Program-made: the position numbers and the translations under genes
NCBI RefSeq assembly: GCF_025370105.1
Contig: NZ_JANQBK010000006.1
Span: 1-64,000, forward strand
DNA length: 64,000 nucleotides
Direction: 5' to 3'
DNA from: Sphingomonas hylomeconis
GTDB lineage: Bacteria; Pseudomonadota; Alphaproteobacteria; Sphingomonadales; Sphingomonadaceae
Shown: piece after piece, positions 24,450 through 33,281 of the stretch
How the letters are laid out: the number at the start of each line of letters is the position of its first letter
Position numbering within the stretch: the stretch's first letter is position 1
Notes under the pieces: generated by a model
The model's database searches: none
Told to the model about the DNA's origin: nothing
What the model saw: the letters and a program-made list of their open reading frames with translations, nothing else

Positions 24450-25055
24450 ATGCTTAAAGTGATCGTCGCCCTTCTTCTGGGCCTGCAGGCCGGGCCTACC
24501 CCCGTGCCGACGCCCGCCCCGACGCCGCCGGTCACGGTTCGTGTGGCGCTCGACACCGCCGAGGGGCGCATCGTGCTCGAGCTCGACAAGACGCATGCGC
24601 CCATCACCACCGCCAATTTCCTCAAATATGTCGATCAGAAGCGGCTCGACGGCATCGGCTTCTATCGCACCGCCAAAGGCGGGCCGGCGTTCGGCTTCGT
24701 GCAGTTCGGCGTGCAGAACGCGCCCAAGCGCGTGCTTCCGCCGATCAAGCACGAGCCGACCACGCAGACCGGGATCAAGCATCTGAGCGGCACGATCTCG
24801 GTCGCGCGCTATGCCCCAGGCACGGCGAGCGGCGACTTCACCATCATGGTCGGCGACCAGCCGGCGCTCGATGCCAACCCGGCCGCGCCCGGCGACAATC
24901 TCGGCTATGCCGCGTTCGGCCACGTCGTCGACGGGATGGACGTGATCACGCGCATTCTCGACGCGCCGACGTCCGCTACCGCTGGCGAGGGCGTCATGAA
25001 GGGGCAGATGATCGTGCCCCCGATCCTCATTCGAACCGCCCGCCGCCTTCCCTGA
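24450..25055 (+). CDS. Secreted peptidyl-prolyl cis-trans isomerase, cyclophilin type
   Basis: A 201-residue cyclophilin. The first 15 or so residues (MLKVIVALLLGLQAG) form a short signal peptide, followed by a Pro/Thr linker TPVPTPAPTPP and the isomerase domain. The core includes VALDTAEGRIVLELD, TTANFLKYVDQ, GIGFYRTAKGGPAFGFVQ and the substrate site region GDFTIMVGDQPALDAN. The active-site Arg is probably in FYRTAK. AGAGG 8 bp before the ATG at 24450 sets the start. Likely periplasmic, assisting protein folding. The 192-bp gap upstream to trxB shows no other gene. Confidence 0.9.
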   Translation: MLKVIVALLLGLQAGPTPVPTPAPTPPVTVRVALDTAEGRIVLELDKTHAPITTANFLKYVDQKRLDGIGFYRTAKGGPAFGFVQFGVQNAPKRVLPPIKHEPTTQTGIKHLSGTISVARYAPGTASGDFTIMVGDQPALDANPAAPGDNLGYAAFGHVVDGMDVITRILDAPTSATAGEGVMKGQMIVPPILIRTARRLP

Positions 25056-25060
25056 CGGCG

Positions 25061-26074
25061 CTATCGCTCGGGATAGGCCGCCAGGATCTCGTCATACTGC
25101 CGGCGGCTGATCGCGATCATCGATCCGTGGCGCGTGCCGGCGGGCATGTCGTAGCGGTTCCATTCGGGCACGCCGCTATTGCCCGACACCTGATACCATG
25201 GCCCGTTCAGTGTCGGCGCGGTCGACAGGCCGTAGCTCGTGCCGGCATATTGCTCGTAATAGAGCAGCCAGTCGGTCTTGTTCGGCGCGCGCACGATCGT
25301 TGGTGCCTCGCGGAAATTCGGGCTGAGCGGCGGGCCGGGCAGCGGATAGGGCCCTAGCAGCTTCGGCGCGCAGCTGATGCGGATCGTCTTGCCGGTGGTC
25401 CAGGCATAGGATGGGTACCGTTCGTCCTTGACGATGACGCAATAGCCGCCCTTGTCGTTGGGCTGCACGATCGTGTCGATCGTCGCCATGTCCCAGGTGA
25501 ACAGCCGGCGCGGCGGCTGGGCAAAAGTCTTGAGATCGGGCGACTGCACATAGAGCGTGCGCTGGCTGCCCCAATAGCGTTCGGGATCCTGCGCGTCGCC
25601 GTCGAGATTGGGTGTGTGCCAGCTGAGCAGGAATTGGCGCGATGGCGCGTCGTAGAGCAATTTGGGCGCGCCGATCCGCGGCAGCGTGTGCGGGTGGCCC
25701 GGGATGTTCTCGAGATTGGGCCGGTAAGTGCCGAACGGCGCCCAGCGGACGAGATCGTCGGACACCCAGAAGCGGATCAGCGGATCGTCGTCACTCTTGT
25801 TGCCGACAAGATAATAGCGCCCGTCCCCGCCCCGCGCGATCGAGGCATGGCCGTGATAATCCGCCGAGACGGGCTTGCCGCGATTGAGCCGCGTCCAGTG
25901 AAACCCGTCGAGACTGACCGAATAATAGAGCTCGCCGTAATGCTCCTTGGTCATGTGCGCGAAGAGATAGGCCTTGCCCGGATCGACATAGGGCGTGACG
26001 GGCCCGCCAGGGGCCTGCGCCGACGAAACGCTGCCCAGCGCGGCCAGCGCGAGCCCCAGGACGATCCGGCGCAT
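25061..26074 (-). CDS. Secreted GH43-like five-bladed beta-propeller glycosidase
   Basis: A 337-residue protein with a cleavable signal peptide (MRRIVLGLALAALGSVSSAQA). The body has propeller-like repeats resembling GH43 enzymes: SLDGFHWTRLNRG, YYLVGNKSDDDPLIRFWVS, NDKGGYCVIVKDER, FREAPTIVRAPNKTDWLLYYE. Classical GH43 catalytic Asp/Asp/Glu cannot be assigned with certainty; the REAPTIV motif would carry the general acid. It is the last gene of the receptor-led operon, 3 bp after the GH5-like gene. Periplasmic action on arabinose-containing side chains is inferred from context. Confidence 0.75.
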   Translation of the reverse strand: MRRIVLGLALAALGSVSSAQAPGGPVTPYVDPGKAYLFAHMTKEHYGELYYSVSLDGFHWTRLNRGKPVSADYHGHASIARGGDGRYYLVGNKSDDDPLIRFWVSDDLVRWAPFGTYRPNLENIPGHPHTLPRIGAPKLLYDAPSRQFLLSWHTPNLDGDAQDPERYWGSQRTLYVQSPDLKTFAQPPRRLFTWDMATIDTIVQPNDKGGYCVIVKDERYPSYAWTTGKTIRISCAPKLLGPYPLPGPPLSPNFREAPTIVRAPNKTDWLLYYEQYAGTSYGLSTAPTLNGPWYQVSGNSGVPEWNRYDMPAGTRHGSMIAISRRQYDEILAAYPER

Positions 26075-26077
26075 GGA

Positions 26078-27241
26078 TCAGCGCCGCTTGCGCGGGGCGG
26101 GCACGGGTGGCTCGCCTGGGGGCACGACGCCCTTGGGCGCGGCGGCGAGGCGACGGATCAGATCGGTCTCGGCCTTGCGATAGGGCGTGCCGTCGCCGCG
26201 GAACACCTCGTGGAACCAGATCGTCGGCTCGGCCATGACATAGGGCTTCTGCCAGCTGTCCCACGGCAGCCGCGTCTGCGTCTTGCCGTCGACGAAGCCC
26301 CAGTTCATCATCGCGACATTGTAGCGCTTGGCAATTGGCAGCGAGCCATCGAAGGTGGAGCCGTTGCCGCGCGCCATATATTCGGTGCACAGGATCGGCC
26401 GTCCATAGGGCAGCAACTGCTTGATCCGGCCCTCGAACGTCTCGGGCCAATTATAATCGTGGAACGTGATCACGTCGGATTGCGCGAGCTGCAATTTCTC
26501 CATCGGCGAGCCCTTGCCGCCCGGCGTCCAATCGTCGCCGAGCCACACGCCCGACGTGATCGGCTGGCTCGGATCGGCATCGCGCGCCCAGGTAAAGACC
26601 TGCGCCAGCATCGCGCGCACCAGCGGCTCCTTGCCTTCCTGGCCCTTATACTGGTCGGCGCCATTGTCGGGCTCGTTCCATACGTCCCAGCCGAGGATGC
26701 GATCGTCGTTGGCAAATGCGCCGATCACGCCCTGCACATAGGCCTTGTAGCCCGGATAGCGGCTGCGATCGCGCAGGCCCGGCAGGCCCGGCCCCTGCAC
26801 CCAGCCCGAATTGTGCACGCCGGGGATCGGCGGATGCTGCGGCCCGAGCTTGGGATCGGGATCCCAGCAGCTGTCGAACAGCACGAACAGCGGCTTGATA
26901 TTGTGGCGCTGCGCGATCGTCAGAAACTCTTCGATCCGGCGCTTGAAGCCTTCCTTGTCCTGCTCCCAGAGCTGATCGTGCAGGAACACGCGCATCGTGT
27001 TCATGCCGATGCCCTGCGCGAGGTTCAGCTCGTAATCGATCCGCTTGGGATCCCAGGTCGCTTCCTGCCACATTTCGAGCTGGTTGATCGCGCTGGCGGG
27101 CGTGTAGTTGGCGCCGACCAGCCAAGGCTGCTTGGCGTACCAGTTGTTGGCCTGGGCCTCGCTCCAGCGGCCGCGCGCTTCGGCGGGGCTGGCGATGACG
27201 GCGGCGGTGGCGAGCAGTGCCGTAAGAAACAATCTCATCAT
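26078..27241 (-). CDS. Secreted GH5-like (cellulase-fold) glycoside hydrolase
   Basis: A 387-residue TIM-barrel glycosidase with signal peptide (MMRLFLTALLATAAVIASPAEA). Substrate-binding strands include WLVGANYTPASAINQLEMW and GIGMNTMRVFLHDQLW. The acid/base Glu is in GWDVWNEPDN near residue 190 (the NEP motif) and the probable nucleophile Glu in GRPILCTEYMARGNG near residue 290. It ends in a basic, proline-rich tail. The family is clan GH-A, closest to GH5-like bacterial proteins. Substrate unknown; within an arabinan locus a galactan- or arabinoxylan-type backbone is possible. It sits between galM and the GH43-like gene. Confidence 0.8.
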   Translation of the reverse strand: MMRLFLTALLATAAVIASPAEARGRWSEAQANNWYAKQPWLVGANYTPASAINQLEMWQEATWDPKRIDYELNLAQGIGMNTMRVFLHDQLWEQDKEGFKRRIEEFLTIAQRHNIKPLFVLFDSCWDPDPKLGPQHPPIPGVHNSGWVQGPGLPGLRDRSRYPGYKAYVQGVIGAFANDDRILGWDVWNEPDNGADQYKGQEGKEPLVRAMLAQVFTWARDADPSQPITSGVWLGDDWTPGGKGSPMEKLQLAQSDVITFHDYNWPETFEGRIKQLLPYGRPILCTEYMARGNGSTFDGSLPIAKRYNVAMMNWGFVDGKTQTRLPWDSWQKPYVMAEPTIWFHEVFRGDGTPYRKAETDLIRRLAAAPKGVVPPGEPPVPAPRKRR

Positions 27242-27260
27242 TCTTCTCCCGTCGGGTCGA

Positions 27261-28406
27261 TCAGCGCTGCACGGTCAGCTTGTAGACGATCGTGTTCTTG
27301 TAGGTCTGGCCCGGGTTGAGCCGCACCGACGGGAAGTTGCGCTGGTTGGGCGCATCGGGAAACAGCTGCGGCTCCATCACGATCGCATCACCCATGCGAT
27401 AGATCTGGCCCTTCTTGCCGGTGATCGTGCCGTCGAAGAAATTGCCCGAATAGAATTGCAGCCCCGGCTGGTTCGACCACAATTCGTAACCGCGGCCCGA
27501 CACCGGCTCGACGACGCGCGCCATCAGGTGCGTAGTCAGCGTCACGCTGTTTCCGATGACCCAATTGTGATCGTAACCGCGGCCAAAAGCGATCTGTGGG
27601 TCGCGCGCGTCGCGCACCCGATCGCCGATCGCCCGAGGCTTGCGGAAATCGAACACCGTGCCGGCGACGGGCACGTTGACGCCGGTCGGGATCGAGGTCG
27701 CGTCGGTCGGCGTGTAGAGCTGCGCGGGGATCGTCACGACGTGGCCCATCGCGCCACGGGGGCTGCCGACGCCGGCGAGGTTCCAATAGGCATGGTTGGA
27801 GATGTTGACGACGGTCGGGCGGTCGGTGGTCGCGCGATAGTCGATCGTCAGCTGGTTCTGCTCGTCGAGCACATAGGTCGCGTAGGTCGTTACCGTGCCC
27901 GGATAGCCCATGTCGCCATCGGGGCTGACATAGCGCAGCGTGACCGACGCAGCCGGACCACTCTTCACGTCGACCACGTCCCACAGCACCTTGTCGAAGC
28001 CCTTGGTGCCGCCGTGCAGCGAATTGGGGCCGTTATTGACGGGCGTGCGATAGGTCTTGCCGTCGAGCGTGAAGCGGCCCTTGGCGATGCGGTTGGCGAC
28101 GCGCCCGACTGTCGCGCCGAAAAATTCCGGCTTGGCGAGATAGCCGTCGAGCGTGTCGTAACCGATTTGCACGTCTTCCACCTTGCCGCGCTTATCGGGC
28201 ATCAGCAGCGCCTGCAGCGACGCGCCGAGCGCGATCACCGTGGCGGAGACGCCGCGGCGGTTGGTCAGCGTGATGGCGGGCACGTCGCGGCCGTCGGGCA
28301 TCGTGCCGAAGCTCGCGCGCTTGGCGTCGGCCGCCGCGGCAGGAGCCGCCGCAATGCCGCACGTAAGGGTGGCGAGCGCGGTCGCGGCGAAGAACGTGCG
28401 ATTCAT
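27261..28406 (-). CDS. galM: Aldose 1-epimerase (mutarotase), periplasmic
   Basis: A 381-residue aldose 1-epimerase preceded by a signal peptide (MNRTFFAATALATLTCGIAAAPAAA), so it acts in the periplasm on released sugars. Motifs: NRIAKGRFTLDGKTY, GPNSLHGGTKGFDKVLWDV (catalytic His context), NISNHAYWNLAG with the second His, and GYDHNWVIG. The catalytic Glu is expected near GNFFDGTITGKKG/MEPQLFPDAPNQ. It would speed interconversion of anomers of arabinose or galactose released by neighbouring glycosidases before uptake or oxidation. Gap to the preceding GH43 gene is 37 bp. Confidence 0.93.
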   Translation of the reverse strand: MNRTFFAATALATLTCGIAAAPAAAADAKRASFGTMPDGRDVPAITLTNRRGVSATVIALGASLQALLMPDKRGKVEDVQIGYDTLDGYLAKPEFFGATVGRVANRIAKGRFTLDGKTYRTPVNNGPNSLHGGTKGFDKVLWDVVDVKSGPAASVTLRYVSPDGDMGYPGTVTTYATYVLDEQNQLTIDYRATTDRPTVVNISNHAYWNLAGVGSPRGAMGHVVTIPAQLYTPTDATSIPTGVNVPVAGTVFDFRKPRAIGDRVRDARDPQIAFGRGYDHNWVIGNSVTLTTHLMARVVEPVSGRGYELWSNQPGLQFYSGNFFDGTITGKKGQIYRMGDAIVMEPQLFPDAPNQRNFPSVRLNPGQTYKNTIVYKLTVQR

Positions 28407-28443
28407 GGAATACCTCTCTTATTATTTTTGTGCGACGCGGCGC

Positions 28444-29406
28444 TCAGTCCGTCATGGCGATGGGCAGGATCGACCCATCGGCGGCATAACGCAACCGATC
28501 GACCGCCACCTGCCGCTCGCCCTGATAGGGTGCTGCGCCCTTGGGATTTTCCCAGCGGTGATAGACGATCAGCCACTCGCCGGTCTTGGGATCCTGCACG
28601 AAGCTGTGATGGCCCGGCCCCTTGTGCTTCTTGTCGCTGGTCAGGATCGCGCCGCGATATTGCCACGGCCCGATCGGCGACGTCGCGGTCCCATAATGGA
28701 CCGAATAATCCGGCCCGTTGAACCGGCCATGGCTATACGACAGGTAATAGATGCCGTTCCGTTCATGCATGAACGCGCCCTCGGTAAATTCGGGCGGCGT
28801 CGCGACGGGAATCTCGCGAGCGATCGTCACCATGTCCGGCGTCAGTTCGAACACGCGCAGCTTGGCGCCCGCGCTGCCGCCGGCATACATATACGCCTTG
28901 CCCGATTTGGCATCGACGTACGTCATCGGGTCGATCGCCTCGAACCCCCGCCCGTCCTTGACCAGTTCGCCGGTCAGCAGCGGCTTGCCGCTATCAACAT
29001 AAGGCCCCTCGGGGCGCGACGCGACTGCGACGCCGATCCGGCTCGGCGTCGGGTTCTGCGGGCCGACCGAATAATAGAGATACCATTTGCCATCTTTGGT
29101 CGCGACGCCGGGCGCCCAGAGGAAATGCTCCTTCGCGCCATCGTCCTTGATCCACGTGATACTGTCACGACGGATCAGTTCGCCGCGGCTGCGCCATTTC
29201 TTGCGATCCTTGGACGAGAAGGCGCCGAACCGGTCGGCGGACCAGCTGCCGCCGGGGCCGCCGGTCGGGAATACCCACAATTCGCCATCGATATAGACGG
29301 CGTGCGGATCGGCGCCCTGGAATTGCGGGTTCTTGGCCATCACCGTGGTGGTGATGGCGGTGGTCCCCGCCAGCATCAGGCCGGCGGCGAGAAAAAAGCG
29401 TTTCAT
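28444..29406 (-). CDS. Secreted glycoside hydrolase family 43 protein
   Basis: A 320-residue GH43 five-bladed propeller with signal peptide (MKRFFLAAGLMLAGTTAITTTVMA). Catalytic candidates are: Asp in QGADPHAVYIDGELWVF (general base, residue about 32); Asp in EAIDPMTYVDAKSGKAYMYA (pKa modulator); Glu in TEGAFMHERNGIYYLSYS (general acid). GPGHHSFVQDPKTGEWLIVYH is the conserved His-metal region of GH43. Likely an alpha-L-arabinofuranosidase or beta-xylosidase in the periplasm. Its start overlaps the stop of the small secreted protein by ATGA. Confidence 0.88.
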   Translation of the reverse strand: MKRFFLAAGLMLAGTTAITTTVMAKNPQFQGADPHAVYIDGELWVFPTGGPGGSWSADRFGAFSSKDRKKWRSRGELIRRDSITWIKDDGAKEHFLWAPGVATKDGKWYLYYSVGPQNPTPSRIGVAVASRPEGPYVDSGKPLLTGELVKDGRGFEAIDPMTYVDAKSGKAYMYAGGSAGAKLRVFELTPDMVTIAREIPVATPPEFTEGAFMHERNGIYYLSYSHGRFNGPDYSVHYGTATSPIGPWQYRGAILTSDKKHKGPGHHSFVQDPKTGEWLIVYHRWENPKGAAPYQGERQVAVDRLRYAADGSILPIAMTD

Positions 29407-29972
29407 GCGCCGTAATCCAATATGAACACCGGGCCGAGATCGATCACCTGCTTGGCGCAGGCGAGATGGAAGGCGGCGTTGAGCCCGCCTGCAGGATAGG
29501 CGCGATCGGCCTTGCCGGAGAGCTTGTACATCTTCCATTCGGGCGTGACATCGAACGGCTGATCGAACACCGCGCGGATCTGCGGTGTCGCCTCCAGCTG
29601 CACGCGGCAGAGCTTGCCGGGCGCCTTATCTTCGGTGCGCTGCGCGCGCGCCCAGAAGGCGACGACGATGCGATCGCCTTCCTTGACCGGTTTCAGCGTC
29701 GGCGTGGTCACGCCGATCCGGCCGATTTCCAGCGACGGGCTGCCGATCTGGACCCGCAGCGCCTTGCCGAACTGGACGGTCTTGTCCGAGCGGGGGACCG
29801 GGCCGATCGGCTGGCCATATGGCCGGAGCACCTCGACCCGCGGATCGTTGATCAGGCGCTGCGCGAACAATGCCTCGGCCGACTGGCCGGACGGCGCTGG
29901 CGCGGCGGCCGGTGCCTGGGCGATCACGGGTGCGGCCAGGACGGCCGCACCCAATACAACGAGAAGCTTCAT
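29403..29972 (-). CDS. Small secreted beta-sandwich protein (possible carbohydrate-binding module)
   Basis: A 189-residue protein with a signal peptide (MKLLVVLGAAVLAAPVIAQA) and an Ala/Pro linker. A single beta-rich domain follows, with motifs (IGRIGVTTPTLKPVKEGDRI, VAFWARAQR, TPEWKMYKLSGKADRAYPAG, FHLACAKQVIDLGPVFILD) that resemble CBM4/9-type carbohydrate-binding domains usually fused to glycosidases. No catalytic residues are evident. It overlaps the GH43 gene by four bases and directly follows the TonB receptor gene (14 bp), so it may be a periplasmic glycan-binding partner. Confidence 0.7.
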   Translation of the reverse strand: MKLLVVLGAAVLAAPVIAQAPAAAPAPSGQSAEALFAQRLINDPRVEVLRPYGQPIGPVPRSDKTVQFGKALRVQIGSPSLEIGRIGVTTPTLKPVKEGDRIVVAFWARAQRTEDKAPGKLCRVQLEATPQIRAVFDQPFDVTPEWKMYKLSGKADRAYPAGGLNAAFHLACAKQVIDLGPVFILDYGA

Positions 29973-29986
29973 GCCTGAACTCCCAA

Positions 29987-32770
29987 TCAGAAGCGGAACC
30001 GCACGCCGAGCGAATAGGCGCGCTCAAGATAGACCGTCTGCCGCGTATACGTGCCGGCATCGAACTCGCGCGTACGCTTCAGCGGGTTGCCGAGCAGGTT
30101 GATGATATCGAACGCGACGGTGATGTTCGGCAACGGCGTGATCGAGGTCGAGAAATCGACCTGGCCCCGGCCCTTTTCGATGACCGGACGAGCGATCGGA
30201 TCGAGCGGCTCGTTGCTGTAGTAAGACACGAAGTCGGAGCGGTAGTTATAGGCAACACGCGCCGCGAACATCGGCTTTTCATACAGCGCGACGAGGTTGT
30301 ACGCCCATTTCGACACGCCCGGAAAATCTCCACGCGAACTGCCGCGCGTCGCCGCGATGTTTGGCGCAAGATCGCCTACGGCATCGATATATGTGCCATT
30401 GGCCTGGAGGCCGAAGCCCTTCGCCCAATTGGGGAAGCTATCGATGTCCAGGAAGCTGGTGAACGTAACCTCGGCCCCCTGCAGGCGGGTCTTCCCGAGA
30501 TTCACCGGTTGGAAAGCACGAAGCGACCCAAATTGCGGATCGGTGTAATAGTTATCGACCGTCGCTACGAACCCTTCCGCATCATGACGGAAGATCGCTG
30601 CGGTGAATGACCCGGTTCGCGAGAAGTAATATTCCGCGCTTACATCATAGTTATTCGACGTCAGCGGTTTCAGATTTGGATTGCCGCCAGAAGCGGGGGT
30701 GGCCAGTCGCCGGAGGCATTCCTCGGAGCCCTGATTTGCCACCGGCTTGCAGGGATCGCCGTCGGGAAGCGTGGCGGGATCCAATTTCTGTCCGAGCGAC
30801 AAGTTGGGGCGAAGATCGAAGAAGCTCGGGCGCGTACGCGTTTGAGTATAGGCAAGCCGCACCTGCAGCTTGTCGTTCAACGCGACACGCGCGCTGACGT
30901 TCGGCAGATAGTCGGTATAGTCGTTGCCACGGCTGATCGGCGTGAGAGCCCCATCCACGAAACCGAAGCTGCTGATGTCTGTCTTAGTCTTGACCGCGCG
31001 CAGCCCCGCGACGCCATCCACGACGATATTGCCAAGATCGAACCCGTACTTCAGCTGCGCGTAGGCAGCATAGGATTTTTCGTTGGCACGGAAGTTATCC
31101 CCCGGATTGTTGGCCGGGATACCGGCCGGCGCCCCAAAGAAGCTACGAAGCGCCACCAGATTGTCACGGATGCTGTCCCGGGTGATCGCGGCGAAGGTCT
31201 TGTTGGGCTGGGCATTATTGTAGGTGAAGCCCGGCAGCGTGGCCTGAACGATCGCCCCCGGCAGCGAGGTCAGCGGAGCGCGTGCCGCCTCGTTATTGAC
31301 GTAGAAATTACCGAAATCGCGTGCGGCTTTGCGATCGCCATATCGCACGCCGACCTCGAGCCGCTTCAGGAAGCCCATGTCCAGATCGTAGGTCAGGTCG
31401 GTGCGCGCCTGCCAGTCCTGGCCGCTCACCACCAGCAACTCCTGATAGAGGCCGCGGCTGATATAGTTGGCGGGGTCGGAGATATTGAAATTGACGTAGC
31501 TCTGTGAAGCGCCGCCATCCTTGGAGGCGTCGAACTGAACGTTGCGTACCGGCGAGCTGGCCATCGCATAATCGACATTGACGAGGTCAGCCGTGTACTT
31601 GCTGTCCGTATAGGCCACGTCGGCCGAGATTTTCAGACGATCCTTCGTCCAGATCACCCCGCCGCCGGCCTGGTACGTATCGGTCTTGCCGTTGAACGAA
31701 CCGCTATAGCCATCGGGCCGCACCGCGTTGGTGACGGTGGCCGTCGAGATTTGATTGGTGCCGGGGATCGTCGTCACGTTGGATAGCGTGATCGCGCCGA
31801 AGATCGGCACGAACATGTACCGGTTATAATCTTCCGAGCGGAAGCCCTGGTAGAGACCGTCAACGTAAACTTCGAGTTCAGGCGTGGGCTTCCACTGGAA
31901 GGCGGCGTTGGCCGACGGACGGTAGCGCGCACCATAACCCAGGAAATTGCCCTGAGCGTCTGGAAAACGCAGGCCAGCCTGCACGCCCGGCGCATTGTTC
32001 GCATCAGTTGTGCCGATCACCAGCGACTGTTCGCGCGTCGAATCCATGAAGTTGATGCCGACATAGGAGGCGTTGAGCAGGAGGCCCATCTCGCCGATAC
32101 CGGTATCCCAGCGATTGCTGATCAGCAGGTTGCCGTTGGGCACGATCTTCTCGGACTGCTGCGACAGCACGGCATTGGCCGAGCCGGACAGCTCGAAGCC
32201 GCTAAAGTCGAACGGCTTGCGCCCGCGCACGTTGATCGCACCGGCGATGCCGCCTTCGATCTGCGGCGCGAGACCCGACTTATAGACTTCCAGCGCGGCG
32301 ACGGTGCCGGCGGGGAAATCCTGGATCTGGACGTAACGACCTTCGGCCGTGAAGATCTGGCGCCCGTTATAGGTAGTGGTGAGATCGGGCAGACCGCGCA
32401 CCGTGACGCCGGCCGATTCGCCGCCGCCGCGCGTGACCGCGACGCCCGCAACGCGCTGCAGCGCGGACGACGCGAACGTGTCGGGCAGCTTGCCGATATC
32501 CTCGGCGACGATCGCGTCGACGATGCCGTCGGACAGGCGCTTGATGTTCTGCGCCGACTGAAGGCTGCGGCGGAACCCAGTGACGACAATATCGCCCTCT
32601 TCGACCGGCGTTTCCTGCACGGCGGCGTCGGGCGAGGCCGCGCTGATGCTCTGGTCTGACGCGGCTTCCGGCTTGGGCGCGTCCTGCGCCTCGGTCTGGG
32701 CGGCGAGCGGCGACAGCCCGACAAGCGCGAAAGCAGCCACTGATGTACGAAGTAACGCCTTGGCGTTCAT
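29987..32770 (-). CDS. TonB-dependent receptor for arabinan/oligosaccharide uptake
   Basis: A 927-residue outer-membrane transporter. Signal peptide: MNAKALLRTSVAAFALVGLSPLAAQ. A TonB-box-like EEGDIVVTGFRRS near residue 60 leads into the plug domain (IVAEDIGKLPDTFASSALQR, VTVRGLPDLTTTYNGRQI, IEGGIAGAINVRGRKPFD). A 22-strand barrel follows, closing with YLERAYSLGVRFRF, which ends in the required terminal Phe. The family is the large Xanthomonas/Caulobacter-type receptor (TIGR01782-like) used for plant oligosaccharides. GGGGAGAGGG before the ATG is a strong ribosome site. It leads the left-hand operon; energisation by TonB-ExbBD is assumed, as those genes are not here. Confidence 0.94.
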   Translation of the reverse strand: MNAKALLRTSVAAFALVGLSPLAAQTEAQDAPKPEAASDQSISAASPDAAVQETPVEEGDIVVTGFRRSLQSAQNIKRLSDGIVDAIVAEDIGKLPDTFASSALQRVAGVAVTRGGGESAGVTVRGLPDLTTTYNGRQIFTAEGRYVQIQDFPAGTVAALEVYKSGLAPQIEGGIAGAINVRGRKPFDFSGFELSGSANAVLSQQSEKIVPNGNLLISNRWDTGIGEMGLLLNASYVGINFMDSTREQSLVIGTTDANNAPGVQAGLRFPDAQGNFLGYGARYRPSANAAFQWKPTPELEVYVDGLYQGFRSEDYNRYMFVPIFGAITLSNVTTIPGTNQISTATVTNAVRPDGYSGSFNGKTDTYQAGGGVIWTKDRLKISADVAYTDSKYTADLVNVDYAMASSPVRNVQFDASKDGGASQSYVNFNISDPANYISRGLYQELLVVSGQDWQARTDLTYDLDMGFLKRLEVGVRYGDRKAARDFGNFYVNNEAARAPLTSLPGAIVQATLPGFTYNNAQPNKTFAAITRDSIRDNLVALRSFFGAPAGIPANNPGDNFRANEKSYAAYAQLKYGFDLGNIVVDGVAGLRAVKTKTDISSFGFVDGALTPISRGNDYTDYLPNVSARVALNDKLQVRLAYTQTRTRPSFFDLRPNLSLGQKLDPATLPDGDPCKPVANQGSEECLRRLATPASGGNPNLKPLTSNNYDVSAEYYFSRTGSFTAAIFRHDAEGFVATVDNYYTDPQFGSLRAFQPVNLGKTRLQGAEVTFTSFLDIDSFPNWAKGFGLQANGTYIDAVGDLAPNIAATRGSSRGDFPGVSKWAYNLVALYEKPMFAARVAYNYRSDFVSYYSNEPLDPIARPVIEKGRGQVDFSTSITPLPNITVAFDIINLLGNPLKRTREFDAGTYTRQTVYLERAYSLGVRFRF

Positions 32771-32820
32771 AACCCTCTCCCCTGAACCCGTCCCTCGTCG
32801 GTTTTCCGACCGGTTCGGAC

Positions 32821-32850
32821 CTGCTAGGAGCATGACCGCGCGCTGGCAAT
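32821..32850 (-). promoter_or_regulatory. Candidate promoter of the TonB receptor operon with shared 16-bp motif
   Basis: On the minus strand TTGCCA (32849-32844) and TAGCAG (32826-32821) are 17 bp apart. The -35 lies inside ATTGCCAGCGCGCGGT (32850-32835), which matches 14 of 16 bases with the sequence before the aldehyde dehydrogenase operon at 41829-41844. This suggests common regulation of both operons. Confidence 0.45.
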
Positions 32851-33213
32851 ATGCAATTGTCTGATAAAAGCCGGCTGTATCATTTCGGCAACATTCACAT
32901 TCGATCGCGAGCGCAGGGCCAAACTCAGCTTTCCGCTCCGTGGCTGTGCGTGGGCAATTTTTACCGGTTGCCTGTTGGACTATTAGGCGGCGTATCAACC
33001 GAAGCATCTGGCGTATGCCGGCCACGGCGATCTGCCGTTCTCGGCGCGGTTATGACGCGCAATGGCGGAAAGGCCGGCCAGATACGAGAGCTGCAATAAC
33101 GCGAACAGATACGGAACGCACCTGAGAGAAGAGCTTGGAAAGCAAAGCTTCTACTCTGACTAGAAGTTACATTTAGACGCTCGACGGGATATTGTCGCGA
33201 ATTGTGATGGGAC

Positions 33214-33237
33214 TGTCTCATCCCATAGGGATAGACA
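33214..33237. terminator. Imperfect stem-loop downstream of the GH27 gene
   Basis: TGTCTcATCCC and GGGATAGACA pair over ten bases with one bulge and a three-base ATA loop, 45 bp beyond the GH27 stop. There is no U-run after it, so it is either a weak terminator, an mRNA 3'-end stabiliser or an operator. Confidence 0.35.
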
Positions 33238-33281
33238 AATGGTAGCGATATCATAATTATCTGACCTGACTGGTCGAACAA

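Larger units (their letters stand above)
32771..33281. other. 511-bp AT-richer intergenic region upstream of the TonB receptor
   Basis: No convincing coding frame. It holds the presumed receptor promoter at the left end, a 5-bp stem hairpin GTCGG-TTTT-CCGAC in the leader (32797-32810), an imperfect repeat GGCAA-N10-TTGCC at 32953-32972, and a stem-loop near 33214-33237 downstream of the GH27 gene. Base composition is visibly lower in GC than the flanks. Confidence 0.5.

Noticed and set aside
25616..29415. Long plus-strand frames opposite the left arabinan operon
   Set aside because: The minus-strand proteins have signal peptides and catalytic motifs; the opposite frames have none and look like third-position GC artefacts.
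32851..33125. Short plus-strand frames in the large intergenic gap
   Set aside because: No start-site signal, no similarity to known proteins, poor codon use compared with neighbours.
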